Assembly (NCBI GenBank): GCA_021234155.1
Contig: JAJEKV010000003.1
Span: forward strand, 30,487,166 to 30,551,165
Direction of reading: 5' to 3'
Source of the DNA: Isoetes taiwanensis
Lineage: Eukaryota; Streptophyta; Lycopodiopsida; Isoetales; Isoetaceae
DNA: 64,000 bases
Below, piece after piece: positions 30,300 to 43,309 of this stretch (positions are counted from its first letter, which is position 1; every line of letters starts with the position of its first letter). The notes below the pieces were generated by a model. That model did not search any database and was not told the DNA's origin. It saw only the letters and a list, made by a program, of their open reading frames with translations. A program made the translations under genes and the position numbers.

Positions 30300-31928
30300 T
30301 GTGACGCTCCCTGAACATATACGGCGCTCCGGACGTATACATACAGGGACTTCCCCCTCCCATGGCAATTAGCTCACCATGAGCAGGGCCCTCCGTCTAA
30401 CTCGGACCATCCATAGAAAGATGCCCGAATGAAGGACACGGAGGTGTCATTCGGCCCACGCCTTCAATGGGACTCCTAAGTCGCGGAAGCGTGAATACAT
30501 GTTAGTACACAGCATAAATCATACATATATAACCACCACGAAGGGTGGCACATCCATCCAAGTACTAACGGCAAAGAAGATGCATCTAGTCCTAAGGAAA
30601 ACACCCCAAACCTCGGGTTCTACCCCGGCTCAGACTCCTGTGAGGATGGACTGACGGCTCGGTCTCAAGAGATCAGCAGACAGAGGTATAACCTGGCATT
30701 GGCTGGCATAGAACAGTGGCTAGGGTTGTCCACTCCATCCGCCCCTCCTGTGCACACTTTGCAGATGAGTTGAATCAAGCTATGGCGCCATTGTAGCCTT
30801 CCGGAGACGCAATCCCAAGGAATCACCCTTCGGAACTACTCCGGGTTACATCTCCCCAGTCCGATGAGGCAGGTCATAGAAGTGTCCCTTCCCAGAGTCG
30901 CAGTGAATCCATGGGTGAGCTAGAGAATACGTGCCGCATCAGCGACCCCCGCATCCCTACCCGACCTACTCCCCTAACTTTATCTTCAAAGTACAGGATG
31001 ATCACACCACTGTACCTAGTGAGTGTCAGACCCATACCCGGCCCTCTACGTGACCGGCTATTAGGCCTAGCTCACTGAAGAAGTTCCCGTAGCCTTTTAT
31101 GCTCAGGCGAGACCCCACCCCACACTTCATCACTACGGCCCCTTGTCTGGTGCTTCAATGATGCCATAGATTCCACAGCTCGGTGGGATCTTGTACATAG
31201 GCCGCATCTAATGGGAATAATATAGGGCTCTATCTAGGAGCATACTACAATACATGGGCTCAGAGGTCTCTACCCCCCGTAATCCCCCATCTCTGGAGTG
31301 CTAACTAAGCAAAGAACTACTAAACCATCAACCAAAGCACATACAGAGACTAGAGATAAGAATACTCACTATATCAATCAAGGGTTAGCCTAACAGGTAA
31401 ACCACAGAGAAAAATAGAGAGAGAACACACCACAGAGAGGCGCTACACTATAGATCACCAAAGAAGCCTAACAGAGGCGCTAACCTACTAGAATCACAAC
31501 TAAGCTAACTATGTACTAACCGGAACCATAGCTAGCTTCACTATCCCTTTGGGTCGCCATCCTTCTGGCTGGAACAGGGTCGAACAGCATCTCAGGGTTG
31601 GGCAGCATCTCCTCCTCCATCTCCAATTGCCCCAAATCGAATTGGGGCAAATTGGGGTGCAATCCCCCAATTTGGGTGTCCCAAATTGGAAACTCTGCCT
31701 TGCCCAATCGATTTGGGCCAGGTGGCATGCTAATCATTATCTACTTTAATAACTAAACCCCTTTAATTATCTAATTTCGAATTAGGGTTAAGTTTAGGTT
31801 TTCACTTTAATAATTAATGGTTAACATAGCTAACCTTAACTTAAGAATAATTAATGTACCATTAATTATTCATAGTGATGTGTCATGTATTTATACCCAA
31901 AAGGCATATAAATACGTGGAACGTCACA
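30300..31928 (-). repeat. 1629-bp LTR of a gypsy-type element
   Basis: The ends are TGTGACG and CGTCACA, a 7-bp inverted repeat with the usual TG...CA borders. Next to the right end, the minus strand has the purine tract TAAGGTGGGGAGAA directly before TGTGACG, as a polypurine tract lies directly before a 3' LTR. The element therefore runs on the minus strand with its interior to the right. No partner LTR is visible, so the 5' half is lost or this is a fragment. Confidence 0.65.
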
Positions 31929-34900
31929 TTCTCCCCACCTTAGAAATGATTCTGTCCTCAGCATCAAGACTAGTGTAAGGTCGTCTTCCCACCTTAAAGA
32001 GGTAACAGTCCTCAGCATTGGGGTTAGTTTTATTATTAAATTCATTTTAATAGCGTATAGAACTCCATATTATAGGAGGTAAAATATTAACAAGATGACT
32101 ATGATCATCATAGAATTTAAGCACCGTAGTGCATTTTACATATTAGCACAAAATAATGTTTAATTCAATGATACTTTACATGCCTTGCAACACGTTATAA
32201 CAAAATGTGTGTTGCAAGTCTTCGCACCTTGAATTCCTGTATTAATTCTACAATGTATGTAATTACATACTTAGTAGCTTACACAAAAATTACAAGTACT
32301 CTAGAGTTACGTATAACAAGTGTTCGTGATGCGACTGTCTCGCCGGTTGTTCGTTCTCATTGGCGTCCTGGGTTCACACCACGCTAGAATATTAATTTAA
32401 AGTTGGTTATGAGGGAACCACCCATACTAATTTCCTAAATGGATGCAAGACTAATCTCCCGGCATAGGAAGAGGATGCTTCTTCCATCGTGGTCGTGGAG
32501 ACAGCGCCCTATAATGCGTATATCTTTCTAAACCTTGCACTCGATCATGGCCCCAAAGGTTTAAGCGTAAGGGTCGTTTAAGACGATCCTATCATTGCCC
32601 ATGATTAGGTGCTACCTTATGTATGATCTCCTTGACCATGCATACCCCAGTGCACCATGGTCCAGAGGATTTATGCTAGAGAACATCCCCGCTGATCTCA
32701 TCATCGCCCATGTTTACTTCTAAAAGAAGAAGAGCATACCCTTCCCCTATGGACATGCTTACATTACGGTGCGGCATTTTTCTAGAGAACAATTTAAGAT
32801 GGTCTCATCCTCGCTAATGTCACGATTTGGCTAAGTGAAGCAAACCGTGGTCATGCCTACATTGACAGTACACCACGTCCTAGGGAACACCGAAGTGGTC
32901 TCATCATCGATAGTGTCGTTTTTACGTATGGAACGTATAGTAACATAAGCTGCATACATAGAGCAACTTGAAGCGATTAATGTAATTACCTTAAGGTAAT
33001 ATTTATGAAGTAACATTATGATAATATCGGATACATTACCTCCGATAGCACTATTACTTTGCCTCTAGGCTTTACTATATCTAACGACATTTAGGTCGTG
33101 ATTATTAAACAATAATTTTAATTTAGACCTATTGTTACATAGACCCGGTTTTAATTATCATACACAAGAATTAGGTGTGCTTCTTATTCTCTTCCGTGGG
33201 TTTTGCATTACCCCTGGAAGTATATCGTTAAGATACCTGGGATGGTTCTATCATGAAAACATTCCTTCTGGACACACAAGCTTAGGGAACTATATATGCT
33301 TCTTATTTTAGGTGTATCCTAAATATATAATGCATTTTCTGGAGATTCGCGTTCTCATTGTTTATTAAATTTTGGAATGAGTCCTACCAAGTGAGTTGAT
33401 GTTATCATAACAAGTTGGCCGGACTTGTTAGATTACTTCCCTTCATTTGGTTGGATTATTCCCAGGAGATACTAGCTTTACACATAGTTAACAATTATCC
33501 TGGTAATGATTCCGTCTTAGCAAGGTGATCAAGCTCACCAAGTGGATCCAATACGTTGGATATGTGCTAACAATCATGTATAAGTTTAGTTAATCCTGCG
33601 GATTTCCTTTCCCCACATTGAGGACTTCCTCAGTTCTTGAGGTAATAACTCGTACAAGGCATGTACCAAAAATGCTTGACGATCCTATAGTTCGTGATAT
33701 CACTCAAAGGTTATGCTACTTAAGGTATATGACCGTATGCACCTGGGAGCGTGCTAAAAGTTCGGGCAGCTACTGCGTACTTGAACGGTTTCTTTGCCGA
33801 CGGTCGCTTCGTAAAAGCTTGAAAGGGAAGTCTCTAAAAAAGAAGTTCCATGTTGAGTTCTTGATTTTGGCGTCTAAAGAATGGCCCTAGTTTTAACATT
33901 ATCGTGCGAACTCGATTGACGTCCTTTATATCGAGTCGATCTCTTATCGATAGATAGGTCGCATCAACAGGTAAGCTATTGATGTTATACTTCAAGTTAT
34001 GATATATTACGTTGATAGCAGGTTACAATATACACAATTTAGAAAACATTATGTATTTAGACCCATTTATCTAACTGTAGATAATACACATTCGTAAATG
34101 TAGACTAGTTCTATTTGGTTACAAGCAGTAATAATTCTGACAGTGAATACTGGAAACTTATTCCTTATGTACGCAAGTTATTTTTATATCCCTATTATAC
34201 CCGCGATTTACTTTAGGTTTGCTTTATTACATTATGCACTGAGTTTTATTTACTATAATTTTCTTACCTTTTGTTTTACATTTTTAAACAAGTCATGTAT
34301 TGTTACCCCCCAGTGCTATACCTACCCATCAGATTTATACTTTTATTATTTTATACTATGCAGACATAGTCCTTTAACCCTTATCCCTTATTGTTAGGTA
34401 TATACGTCAAGATTATTTAGACAGAGATATTCTTAGGTATTTATGAATTGTATAATTACTTTTTAATGATATAGTCTAAGTCGCCTTATTCCTTCTGAAG
34501 GTTTTATAACACACATATAATTACACGCTCACATTTTACTAAATTTACACTTCAGCATTCTACATTTGAAGATATTTATAGCTTAGATTCAGATGTATAC
34601 ACATTAGAAGTCATTATTTACATCCATTTTCATTTTAAGACATTAAATACACGTACAAACTCTCTTATAGTTTTTCATTTACAGACATTAGTCACACATG
34701 GAAACGGTCCTATTCTATTACGGCACCGATACGTCTCTCAGATTAACGATGCAACTGTATAAGTTTGGTAAGGTCCGGACGGTATCTATGTGAGCTTCTT
34801 TTTAGATAATGATACACGATGCACATTTTCAGCTGATAGTGAGCCTTGAAGACGACGTCTTGGTGATCCAACAGTGGAGATGCCAGTAAGATGTTGAAAA

Positions 34901-35900
34901 GTGAAGACATCTCGACCTGCAGTCGTTGTGCTCGATTGTCGAACGTTGCTGAGCGCTGGCGCTTAGTAGTCGACGTATGTTCTGGATCATTTCGCTCGCG
35001 AAGAATGAGTATGGTATTATCAACCACTCGCTGACGCACTAGATTGCACACTGTCTGATTGTCTAAAACGTCTTGGTTTGTAAGGTTACGAGTAGCTGCA
35101 GGTGCTTGGCTGCTTGGAGTTATTGTTATAGGATAATTGGTAGACGCTAAACCTGTCGGTCTACCTATAATTATTTCAAGGAGAAATTTAATTAAAAGAT
35201 CGAAAAACTGAGGCTAGCTATAGATGAGAATTGTGTATGAGTGAAATCAAAATTGATCAACATACACGCACATCATCCATGAGTAAGAATTCGAATCGTA
35301 TCATTAGCGACAATTTTTATTATATAAGGCAAATGAGAGTTGTATGAAGGGCTATGACATAGACATGGCTGAAGGCTAATAAATTATGGCACAAGAAATT
35401 GACATGAAGAGCTTGGTCCCGGGTTACGCTACATGGACGTCGGCGGCGGGGGTGATGATTGTTAACAAAGTAATTCAATACTATGGCTGAGGGCACTGCA
35501 TCTGCTGATGGAATCATCACCGCAGAAGCGGCCGCCAAGGCGTTTGTAGAACGCATTTTATACTGTTTCAGGAGGCGATGTCGTGGCGTTACCATTTAAG
35601 GCGTCGGTGGCTGAGGTACACATTGCTTGACATACGCCTGCAGTTCCGCCATTTGGTGCTTGAGAAGGGTAATTTCGCGTTCGCAAGTCGAGAGTAGAGA
35701 TTTTACTGTGGCGGTCCGTGGAGCAATGATAGAATGCATAATATCTTTCGGGTCCTATAAGGAGATTTACTCTGTGCAGAATCTAGCTCACCATCAACAT
35801 CGATGTGCTTCCAAACTCCCTTCGAAGTGTGATTTGTTGTATTGAAGCCCATTAGAATACAATAGATATATACTGATACTCTAACAGACTTGGAACTCAT
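31929..35900 (-). mobile_element. decayed interior next to the LTR, AT-rich
   Basis: Directly beside the polypurine tract the minus strand can be read as the end of a gypsy polyprotein (LDAEDRIISKVG), and a second version of this ending (AEDCYLFKVGRR) lies about 50 bp further in. Beyond that no frame longer than about 100 codons has recognisable content. 32540-32930 holds degenerate tandem units. The rest to 35900 is AT-rich with nothing I can name, and its membership in the same element is inferred from position only. Confidence 0.35.
32540..32930. repeat. degenerate tandem units of roughly 110-120 bp
   Basis: The pattern CATGC-TACA..., CTAGAGAACA..., GATCTCATCATCGCCCATG recurs about four times (near 32590, 32690, 32790 and 32905) with many substitutions. 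Confidence 0.45.
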
Positions 35901-36420
35901 TATAAAACCTTAATGTTTGTAAGCCATAAGTTGCATTTGTAACGCATTACAAATTATCATGTTTTTTACATGTTACAAGTTTCATATGTAACGCGTTACA
36001 AAATTTAATGGTTGTCACTTGTTGAAACAGGTTCACACAAATTTTAGTAACGCAGGATGAGTATTTGACGTTTGCGACCGATTACAATAATGTTTTTTGT
36101 CACGTGTGACAAATCTAAAATAGCATGGCAAATCAATATGCGTCACGAATTAATATGTTACAAACCCCCATTAGCCATTATGCATTGGAATCATGCTTTT
36201 GATGATAAAAAATTACATAATGTGTGATGTGCTTGAAAATATTTTATGATGATTGAAATGGTATTACGTGATGCAAATTGCAATGTTGCACATGTTTGAT
36301 GATTTAATTAAGTGTTACATGAAGCGTTGGTATTGGGAACTTCCTTTGAACTATGCCTGGACGATTGTGCCAGTGCCTTATTTGTATTAATGGATGTAAA
36401 TGCTATGAACTGCAAGTTTT

Positions 36421-36625
36421 GATGGTCTATCATTGAGTAGCACTGCATCAATGAATGTATGTGGATATCCTATTATGGCCTCTGATAGAACTGTTGATGG
36501 TCTATCATTGAGAAGCACTGCATCAATGGATGTATGCGAGGCATATGCTATTGGGAAGCAACATGTGGGGCATGTGTTGTTGGAAAGCAACGTGTGAGGC
36601 ATGTGCTATTGAGAAGCAACATCGT
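36421..36625. repeat. two short tandem repeat blocks
   Basis: GATGGTCTATCATTGAG-AGCACTGCATC occurs at 36421 and 36496 (75-bp offset). Immediately after, a 29-bp unit (GCATATGCTATTGGGAAGCA) repeats three times from 36541, 36570 and 36599. The stretch before this (35900-36420) is gene-free and AT-rich. Confidence 0.65.
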
Positions 36626-36744
36626 CCTCCTTTCAATGCGAAAGGGAAATGCGCAATTTAGCTTTGGGAGCTTGTGCATGCTAATGTGGCCCACTACCTT
36701 ATGCTTTGAGTGGTGCACGTTGTTTCATCTTGTTTGTAGATGAT

Positions 36745-38135
36745 TTCTTACGATGCTTTATCTCTACGAAATCCAAAGTCTTCACCAAGTGTTTAAAAGT
36801 ATGGTGGAGACACATACTAGTAAAATGATCAAGCGATTACATACTGACAATGGTGGGGAATTTATCTCTGCTTAATTCAAAAGTTTTTGTGAAAAGCATG
36901 GTATAATTCATAAGTATACCATTCCTTATTCCCCTCAGCAAAATGGTGTTGTTGAGCGTCAGAATCATACAATAATCAATGTTGTTCGATGTATGCTACC
37001 TAATTCCAAATTTGGGACTGAAGTTGCTAAAGCCTAATGTGGATGATAGACCTCCTCGTCTTCAAGTTGTGAATCTTAATGTGAATAATGCACCTCAAAA
37101 TCCCCATGTTATAAATTCTAATGTGAATAATGGGTCTTTACATCCTCATGTTGGGAATGAGCTTGTAAATCCTGAAGTGGAAGATGATTTTATACAGGAA
37201 TTTGATTTGCATGATGGTGCGGATGAGGATCATGATGGCCTACTTGATGTCAACATTGAAGTTTTTGATAATATAACTCCGATACAAAGGCAATGGAAGC
37301 CCGCTAGATGGATCTTGAAATATCTTGCATTTTTAGCTACTAGTGCAGATTCGGTTACGGTGAAAGAGGCTATGTCTTCATTACAAGCCAAAAATTGGCA
37401 CATGGACATGGAAGCTGAGTTTGAATCTCTTATCAACAAGGGTGCTTGGGAGCTTGTTGAATTCAAAGCACGACTAGTTGCAGAAGAATAGTCACAAGTG
37501 CCTGGAATCGATTATGAGAAAACCTTCTCACTCGTTGCGCATCTCACTGGCTTGAGAGTATTGCTAGCATTTGCCGCTCAGTTTGATTTGCATGTACATC
37601 AAATGCATGCCAAAATTGTGTTTCTTAATGGAGACCATAGTAAAGTGATATACATGAATCAACCAGAAGCTTTTGAAATTCCAATGCATATCTAAAGTGA
37701 TGCTAAGAACACTTTGTGGTGATTGCGCTTTATTTGGATGATACTATCTTGGTTTCGATTAACCTGGAATACTTGCAAGCAATCAAGAGAAGACTCTTTT
37801 CTGCATTCGAGATAATGAACATGGGCAAAATATACTCATGTTTATGTATTCAGGTCAAACGAGACAATGACAAGGGCTTCAGATTGCTTGGATATACAGA
37901 TGCAGATTGGGGTGGTTGTCCACACATACAGATCAACAAGTGGTGGTTGTTTTTTCTTAGAAATTTTTTCGGTGTCTTGGATGGGTAAGAAGCAACGATG
38001 TGTTTCACTTTCCACTGCCAAAACGGAATATGTTGCTGCATCTTTGGCGAGCCGAGAACTTGCTTGGTTACGATGTGCTGGAGTGCTAAAACAAGTTCAA
38101 GATGGATCGAGTATCTTATGTGTGATAGTCAAAGT
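36745..38135 (+). pseudogene. decayed Ty1-copia pol
   Basis: Integrase scraps come first (LHTDNGGEF then YSPQQNGVVERQNHTI, about 36835-36985). A linker and the start of reverse transcriptase follow (36979-37491: NWHMDMEAEFESLINKGAWE, KARLVAEE). Then comes a stop followed by GIDYEKTFSLVAHLTGLR at 37498-37695, then LYLDDTILV (YLDD) at about 37730. RNase H has GYTDADWGG and SLSTAKTEYVAASLASRELA (about 37890-38070). Large pieces are deleted between motifs and stops are common, so it is an old dead copy unrelated to the young copia at 51 kb. No LTRs were found. Confidence 0.8.
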
Positions 38136-38294
38136 GCTAATATGTAGCATAATAACGGGGGGTTTTCTTTGTGTTTTTGTACGCTTTTCACTAAGGTTTT
38201 CCTATGATTTCGTGATGTATTCAAATGGATGTACTAATGCGTACATCTAGAGGGCACCATTTCTGAGCCATTGATTTTAGCCTTTTTTTTTTCC

Positions 38295-38465
38295 AATGGT
38301 CAACAACCAATGGCTCACAACAAAAGCCCTTTTTTTGTGCGTGTGGTGCATAATGGTCAACAACCAATGGCTCACAACAAAAGCCCTCTTTTTGTGCATG
38401 TGGTGCATAATGGTCAACAAGCAATGGCTCACAACAAAAGCCCTCTTTTTGTGTGTGTGGTGCAT
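38295..38465. repeat. 57-bp tandem repeat, three units
   Basis: Units start at 38295, 38352 and 38409 with the word AATGGTCAACAACCAATGGC and end GTGGTGCAT. Identity is very high. Since 57 is divisible by 3, several frames on both strands stay open and give repeated peptides; these are not genes. Confidence 0.9.
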
Positions 38466-39210
38466 AATGGGCACATGAAGGCTTGAAGGGCGCATGTAGT
38501 GCAGTTTCCCCGCCGGCAACACATTTCTTCCCATAACTTTTGATCCAGAGCTCTGTTTGAGATGATTTTTATTGCGTTAGAAAGCTCTCTCCGAGTTCTT
38601 TTTGATAGTATATGATATGGATATGTTTGGTTAAGTTATCTATACTAAAACAGCAATTTTTCGGCCGGGTTTGGTAGGCTTTCACATCCTACCAACTGAT
38701 TAATACAGGATTGCGCTATTGGATATTGTTTTATTGCTCATTCCGAATGAAGGTTGCAAAAAATTACCATGCATTTTTAGATTTTGAGGCAGTTATTAAG
38801 CAAATTCCAAGGATTCTAGATCCTTGTGCTAACAAGCAGAAAAGTTTCCCACTTTGGTTTCTCACCACAAGAATCCATGGAGGCCAAAGGCTGCTGTTAA
38901 ATGTTGAAAAATGTTTGTGTATGGGTGTTGCAAACTTTATGACTTTCAGAATAATGGGATCAATCCGCTCTATCTTTATGGTAACTTTTACTTATGTTTT
39001 ATTTGTTTTATTGTGATGAAATTCAAAAGCTACAGGTGATGAAAGCCTCAAATGAATTCTAGTTTTTTTTCTGGTTTGAATTCTAAAATTTTTGTCACAC
39101 TGGGGGGGGGGGGCGTCCCTAGGGCCCGAAGGGGCCAACAAATGTTTTTTGCAACACAAACTATTAACATCCAACATATAAAAATTAAATCCCCCAATAC
39201 ATAACAACCA

Positions 39211-39270
39211 ACACATAACAACCATTGACATTAACAACCAACACATAACTACCATTGACATTAATTAACA
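39211..39270. repeat. 30-bp tandem repeat
   Basis: ACACATAACAACCATTGACA and eleven further bases repeat with changes at 39211 and 39241, with a partial unit just before. A run of eleven or twelve G lies nearby at about 39102-39113. Confidence 0.6.
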
Positions 39271-39318
39271 CAACCATTGGGTCCAACACATTTAAATTAA
39301 AATCCCCCTTAAACCCTT

Positions 39319-39599
39319 TTTGGTTTGGGTGCATATTCACACGGGGGGTGACGTAGGGCAGCGAGAGCCCTCATAATTGTATTTTGCACGTACAAAATCA
39401 ACACCATATAGTATTCCGCTTGAAATCTTATAGTATTTTGCGAATCTTGTTATACAGTATAACAAATTTTGTACTTGCATACCCCACAAACGAGGAACTT
39501 TACGTACGGTGTAGATTAAGGAATAAGGGGTAAATATGCCTATCCAACAGCTCTCGTTGCCCGGAGTCAACCCCCGTGTGAATATGCACCCAAACCAAA
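39319..39599. mobile_element. MITE of about 281 bp
   Basis: TTTGGTTTGGGTGCATATTC-ACACGGGGG at the left end is matched perfectly, inverted, at the right end (about 30 bp). A weaker match continues inward (GGGCAGCGAGAGCC against GGGCAACGAGAGCT), giving inverted repeats of roughly 57 bp. The interior is AT-rich and non-coding. I could not identify a target duplication, so the superfamily is open. Confidence 0.65.
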
Positions 39600-41384
39600 T
39601 AACGAAGTTTTGCATTTCAAATCCAAGCACATTGAGTTATATTATCATTATGTTAAGCTTGAAGTTGCAAAGCACGTACTTAGGTTGGAATATTGTCCAA
39701 CTACTATTATTTTCACTAAGCTCCTAAATGAAAAGAGATCTTGGTGTCCTTGAGAATAAGAATAGATATTAAAGGTTTTTTCCTTTGTGACCACCAAAGG
39801 TTTTTTCCATCGAGTGTGAAACCTCGCAGGTGGGGAGATTATCTATAAATTGCGTTGTTTGCAATTTCGTCTTCTTTCTTTTTTATATCTTATTTGGTGA
39901 AGGACTAAAGTTGCTGGTGGCATGTTAGTGCTGTCCTTTATGGGCTTTTACATAGGCAGCCTTTAGCGCCTTTCTCTCTTCACCTTTACCTTTTCTAGTA
40001 CCTTTATAGTACCTATATATGTATGTCATATTCATTGAATAAACATGTCTTGTATTGTGGTGCATCTCTTTCTCTCTCTTATGCTTTCACTAAACTAGTA
40101 TGTTTAACATATGCATTGAAGAGCCTGCAGATGGAATTCGATCACAATAAAGCTTTATGGACTGCTGAGGAGCATTCCATTTATGGAGGGAAGAAAATGG
40201 TTGATAATCTCATACATCCCAAGCAGCCAGGTAAACAGCTTTGCTTGATGGGAACTGTTGTTTGGAGATGCCTCATGCAATTTCTACCTCAAGATCTCTC
40301 AAACTCAGCGCCATCTTGATCAACCAAAGAAGGATTCTTACTTGACGATGAAGAGGTAAGGTTTTGTGCTCGAAATGTCGTTAGTGTGCTTTAGGATGCA
40401 ACCTGAGTGCTCTTACTTGAAACAAAATTGAACTCTTGAACATGTATTGTTGCATGTACGGACCTCAAGATCACTCAGCAAACAATCATGTAATGGTGGC
40501 GAGACCTCGGGGGATTCAGAAAGAAGACCCGTATAAACCTAGTGAATGTGTGAAAGGGGATGTTTTCGTATGTATACTAGGGGTTTAAATCCCCTCTTAC
40601 TGACATTCTAGTGTATTTTCTCCACTTTAGGGGTGTCTTTCCAACCTTAAGCATGCAGGTGGCATATGCTCATGTAACAAAGGTGAATCCCCCGGGATGA
40701 GACCACCTTCTCCATGTAAATGAAGGAAAAGGGTTGAGAAACGAGAGGGTGTGAGGAGCGGTTTTAGATGCCATTTTAAAATTAGGTAGCTGTATGTTTT
40801 TTCCATAATGCTCGAAAATCTGAAATGCTCCATAAAGTGATGGAGAGTTTGACTACAAATGACATGCTCTCAATGCCTCACATTTCCAATATTAAGAAGA
40901 GTTTCGCTTGTGACATTTGAAAGTTACACGACGACCTTCCTATTAGAATAGAATAGAATAGAATAGAATCCGTATATGGGCTAGATTGCATGTAGACAAC
41001 ATGTTCTTTCACCAACATGATAACTAAAAATAAGGGTGTCGTAGTTTTTGATGGTTTTCCACTAGTATTTTAGTCGTGTCATTTTCTTATGTGGAAAAGC
41101 AAGTTTAAATTTATGTGTCGCATCTGTTGCCGAGGAGTTACAAATGGTGTCATAATACTATATATGACAGTCTTATTTTGCAACTACTTTGGAAAAAGGG
41201 CCTTTCGATCATCCAAGGCGGTATTAAATCGAATCGACCCACCTATGGAGCTACAAGAACGACCTAAGTTAAAGGGTCTCCATGTGCGTGTAGTTAATAT
41301 CAAGATTAACCTAGACGAAAATTTGAGTTAACTTGGTCATGTGTCCATGTTAACCGTTACCTAGCCGATATTTATATATGTCCA
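39600..41384. other. gene-free stretch with an (AGAAT)n microsatellite
   Basis: About 98 codons are open at 40023-40319 without a known motif. (AGAAT)n lies at about 40944-40969; the same five-base unit recurs at 47855-47880. Nothing else is supported. Confidence 0.35.
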
Positions 41385-41582
41385 AGAAGTCGTATTTAAT
41401 TAAAGTGGGACAAATCTTGAATTTTGGGACTCGGACTGAAAATGGGACTCACACCCCATAAAAAACATTTCTGAATTGATTGCTTGAATAGAATTACACA
41501 TCACACACAAAGAATTGGGTTACTTGTTTTCCTCATAAATTTTACAAACCACTAGTTGAGAAAGTTTTCAAGCTTCTCAATA

Positions 41583-43307
41583 TTATCTACCCTCATACAA
41601 TGATATAGCATGGAGGTTGCTCATGGCTTTGTCCATCTCCCTTTTTGGGATCTTGTGTGTGTTGTCCTTTGCAATGTGAGAACTTGGATATGACCATACC
41701 ACACACTCCACCAATTCCCTCCTTTGAGGATCAGCATAATTTGCCCTCCACTTCTTCTCCCAGCAGTCGGTGTATTGCTCCTTCAAGTTGCCCTTCTTGT
41801 GTCTCCCAATGGGCTCCCAATATTGAATTTGGAATCCAGGACGCAACTCCTCTTCATCAGGCATAGTGGTGGTTACATCAGAGAGTGCCACCCCTAACCA
41901 TATTGGACAATCCTCATCATCAGGCCTTACTAGCACAAAGTATCCTTCCTTGATGTCCTCAAAGGGATCCCACTCAGGAAGATCAAACCACTTCGGCTTT
42001 GAGGCCTTACTTCCCACAAACCACTTGGAACCCTTGTTAGGATCCAAGTGAACATTCTTAGACGTGCTTGCTCCTTGAGAACCCTCCCATCTTGACTCTG
42101 GCAAGAACCCGTCTCTTAGCTCCCTCCCACATGGTTGTTCAGTTTCTAAGCATGTCACAACTTTCTCCCAGTACTTGATTAGGGAGTCCATTTGATTTTT
42201 TTTAAGAGTGGAGGTGTGCTTTCCACTTCAACATCATCCCAGTGCGTTATGTAATCCTTGATGCCCTTCACTAGTTGGCTAGAGTCTTTGACAGTCTTGA
42301 AGGGAGGCAGTGGTTTTGGCTGCCCTTTAGGAATGAGAACTTCACCAGCAGCACCCCGTTGCCACAACTCGATTCCTTATACAGGCATCCACAACTTGTC
42401 ACCTGGTCTCCACTTATATTGCATGATTGGTATTCCATCCCTAACCCAAAACTTGAACTGAAGTGGCTTTGTGTGTCTTGTCAACTGGTCCTTACCATCA
42501 AGCAAGTATCCCTCGACAAATGATTTCCAATCTGCAACCTCATCCATCAAGAAAGCCATTGGGTTGGGGTCAATGCAGCTCTCAAACACATCCATTAGTT
42601 CAGGGAGACTAGTCACGTTTTCTCTCTTGAGCTTGGTGGAGAAAGTTCCAAAGAATCCATCTATATCATCATGCGTATGCCCAACCATCATGAATCCCAC
42701 TTTCACAACTTTGAATACTCCCACAACTGTCAAGTATGACATTGCCCCAAACATCCATCTATTCTTGTTTTCTTTCCAACAGTTGTCCAATTGAACACAT
42801 AGCTCCTCAGGCAGTTGTTTCTCAAGTAAGGGGAAATCATCCCAAGTCCTCCTTGATTCACTAGACACCTTGGATGTGAGCTTTTTATCGCCTTTGGTAA
42901 CAAAGCGGTTGATCATCCATCAAAGCCTCAAAATGGGTCTTTGAAGGGGAATACCTCCTCCCTTCTATCGATCCTTTCTCTAGTGTTCTCAAGCACTTGA
43001 AAATAGAGCTCACATGGAAGTTTGGATCATCCCTCCATAGATCAAGCACAAAATGACCATAGGTTCCAGTTCCATGACCATGTGTTAAGACACCCGCCAG
43101 ACTTACTTTCATCTGAAAAGCGTTTTGACAACGCTTGGGTAAAGGATCTAGGTTTGGCAAGAAAGTCTTGTGTTGGTCCATCTTATCATGAATTATACAC
43201 AAAAATTTGTCCGGCTGCATCTCAGAAAATGTTCTCCACTGCCAATACAACTGTTTACATGATATTTGGTCCCTTTGGTGATCTGCAAATTGCTCCCTAA
43301 TTGCCAT
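41583..43307 (-). pseudogene. DUF7869-like protein copy B, C-terminal half
   Basis: Minus-strand frames at 43307-42885, 42916-42377 and 42367-41583 read, in order: DKFLCIIHDKMDQHKTFLP; THGHGTGTYGHFVLDLW; LDNCWKENKNRWMF; VVKVGFMMVGHTHDDIDGFF; WVRDGIPIMQYKWRPGDKLW; and the C-terminal EGYFVLVRPDDEDCPIWLGV. The central motifs are intact here, unlike copy A. Small frame breaks remain near 42900, 42370 and 42215. Acidic residues in DN and HDDID may be part of an RNase H-like active site; this is inference. Confidence 0.7.
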
Positions 43308-43309
43308 TC

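Noticed and set aside
35320..35595. Ala-rich 91-codon minus-strand frame as a retroelement gag
   Set aside because: No gag motif, zinc knuckle or adjoining primer-binding site or LTR is visible.
38221..38534. Reading frames of 60-85 codons on both strands
   Set aside because: They arise from the 57-bp tandem repeat, whose length is a multiple of three.
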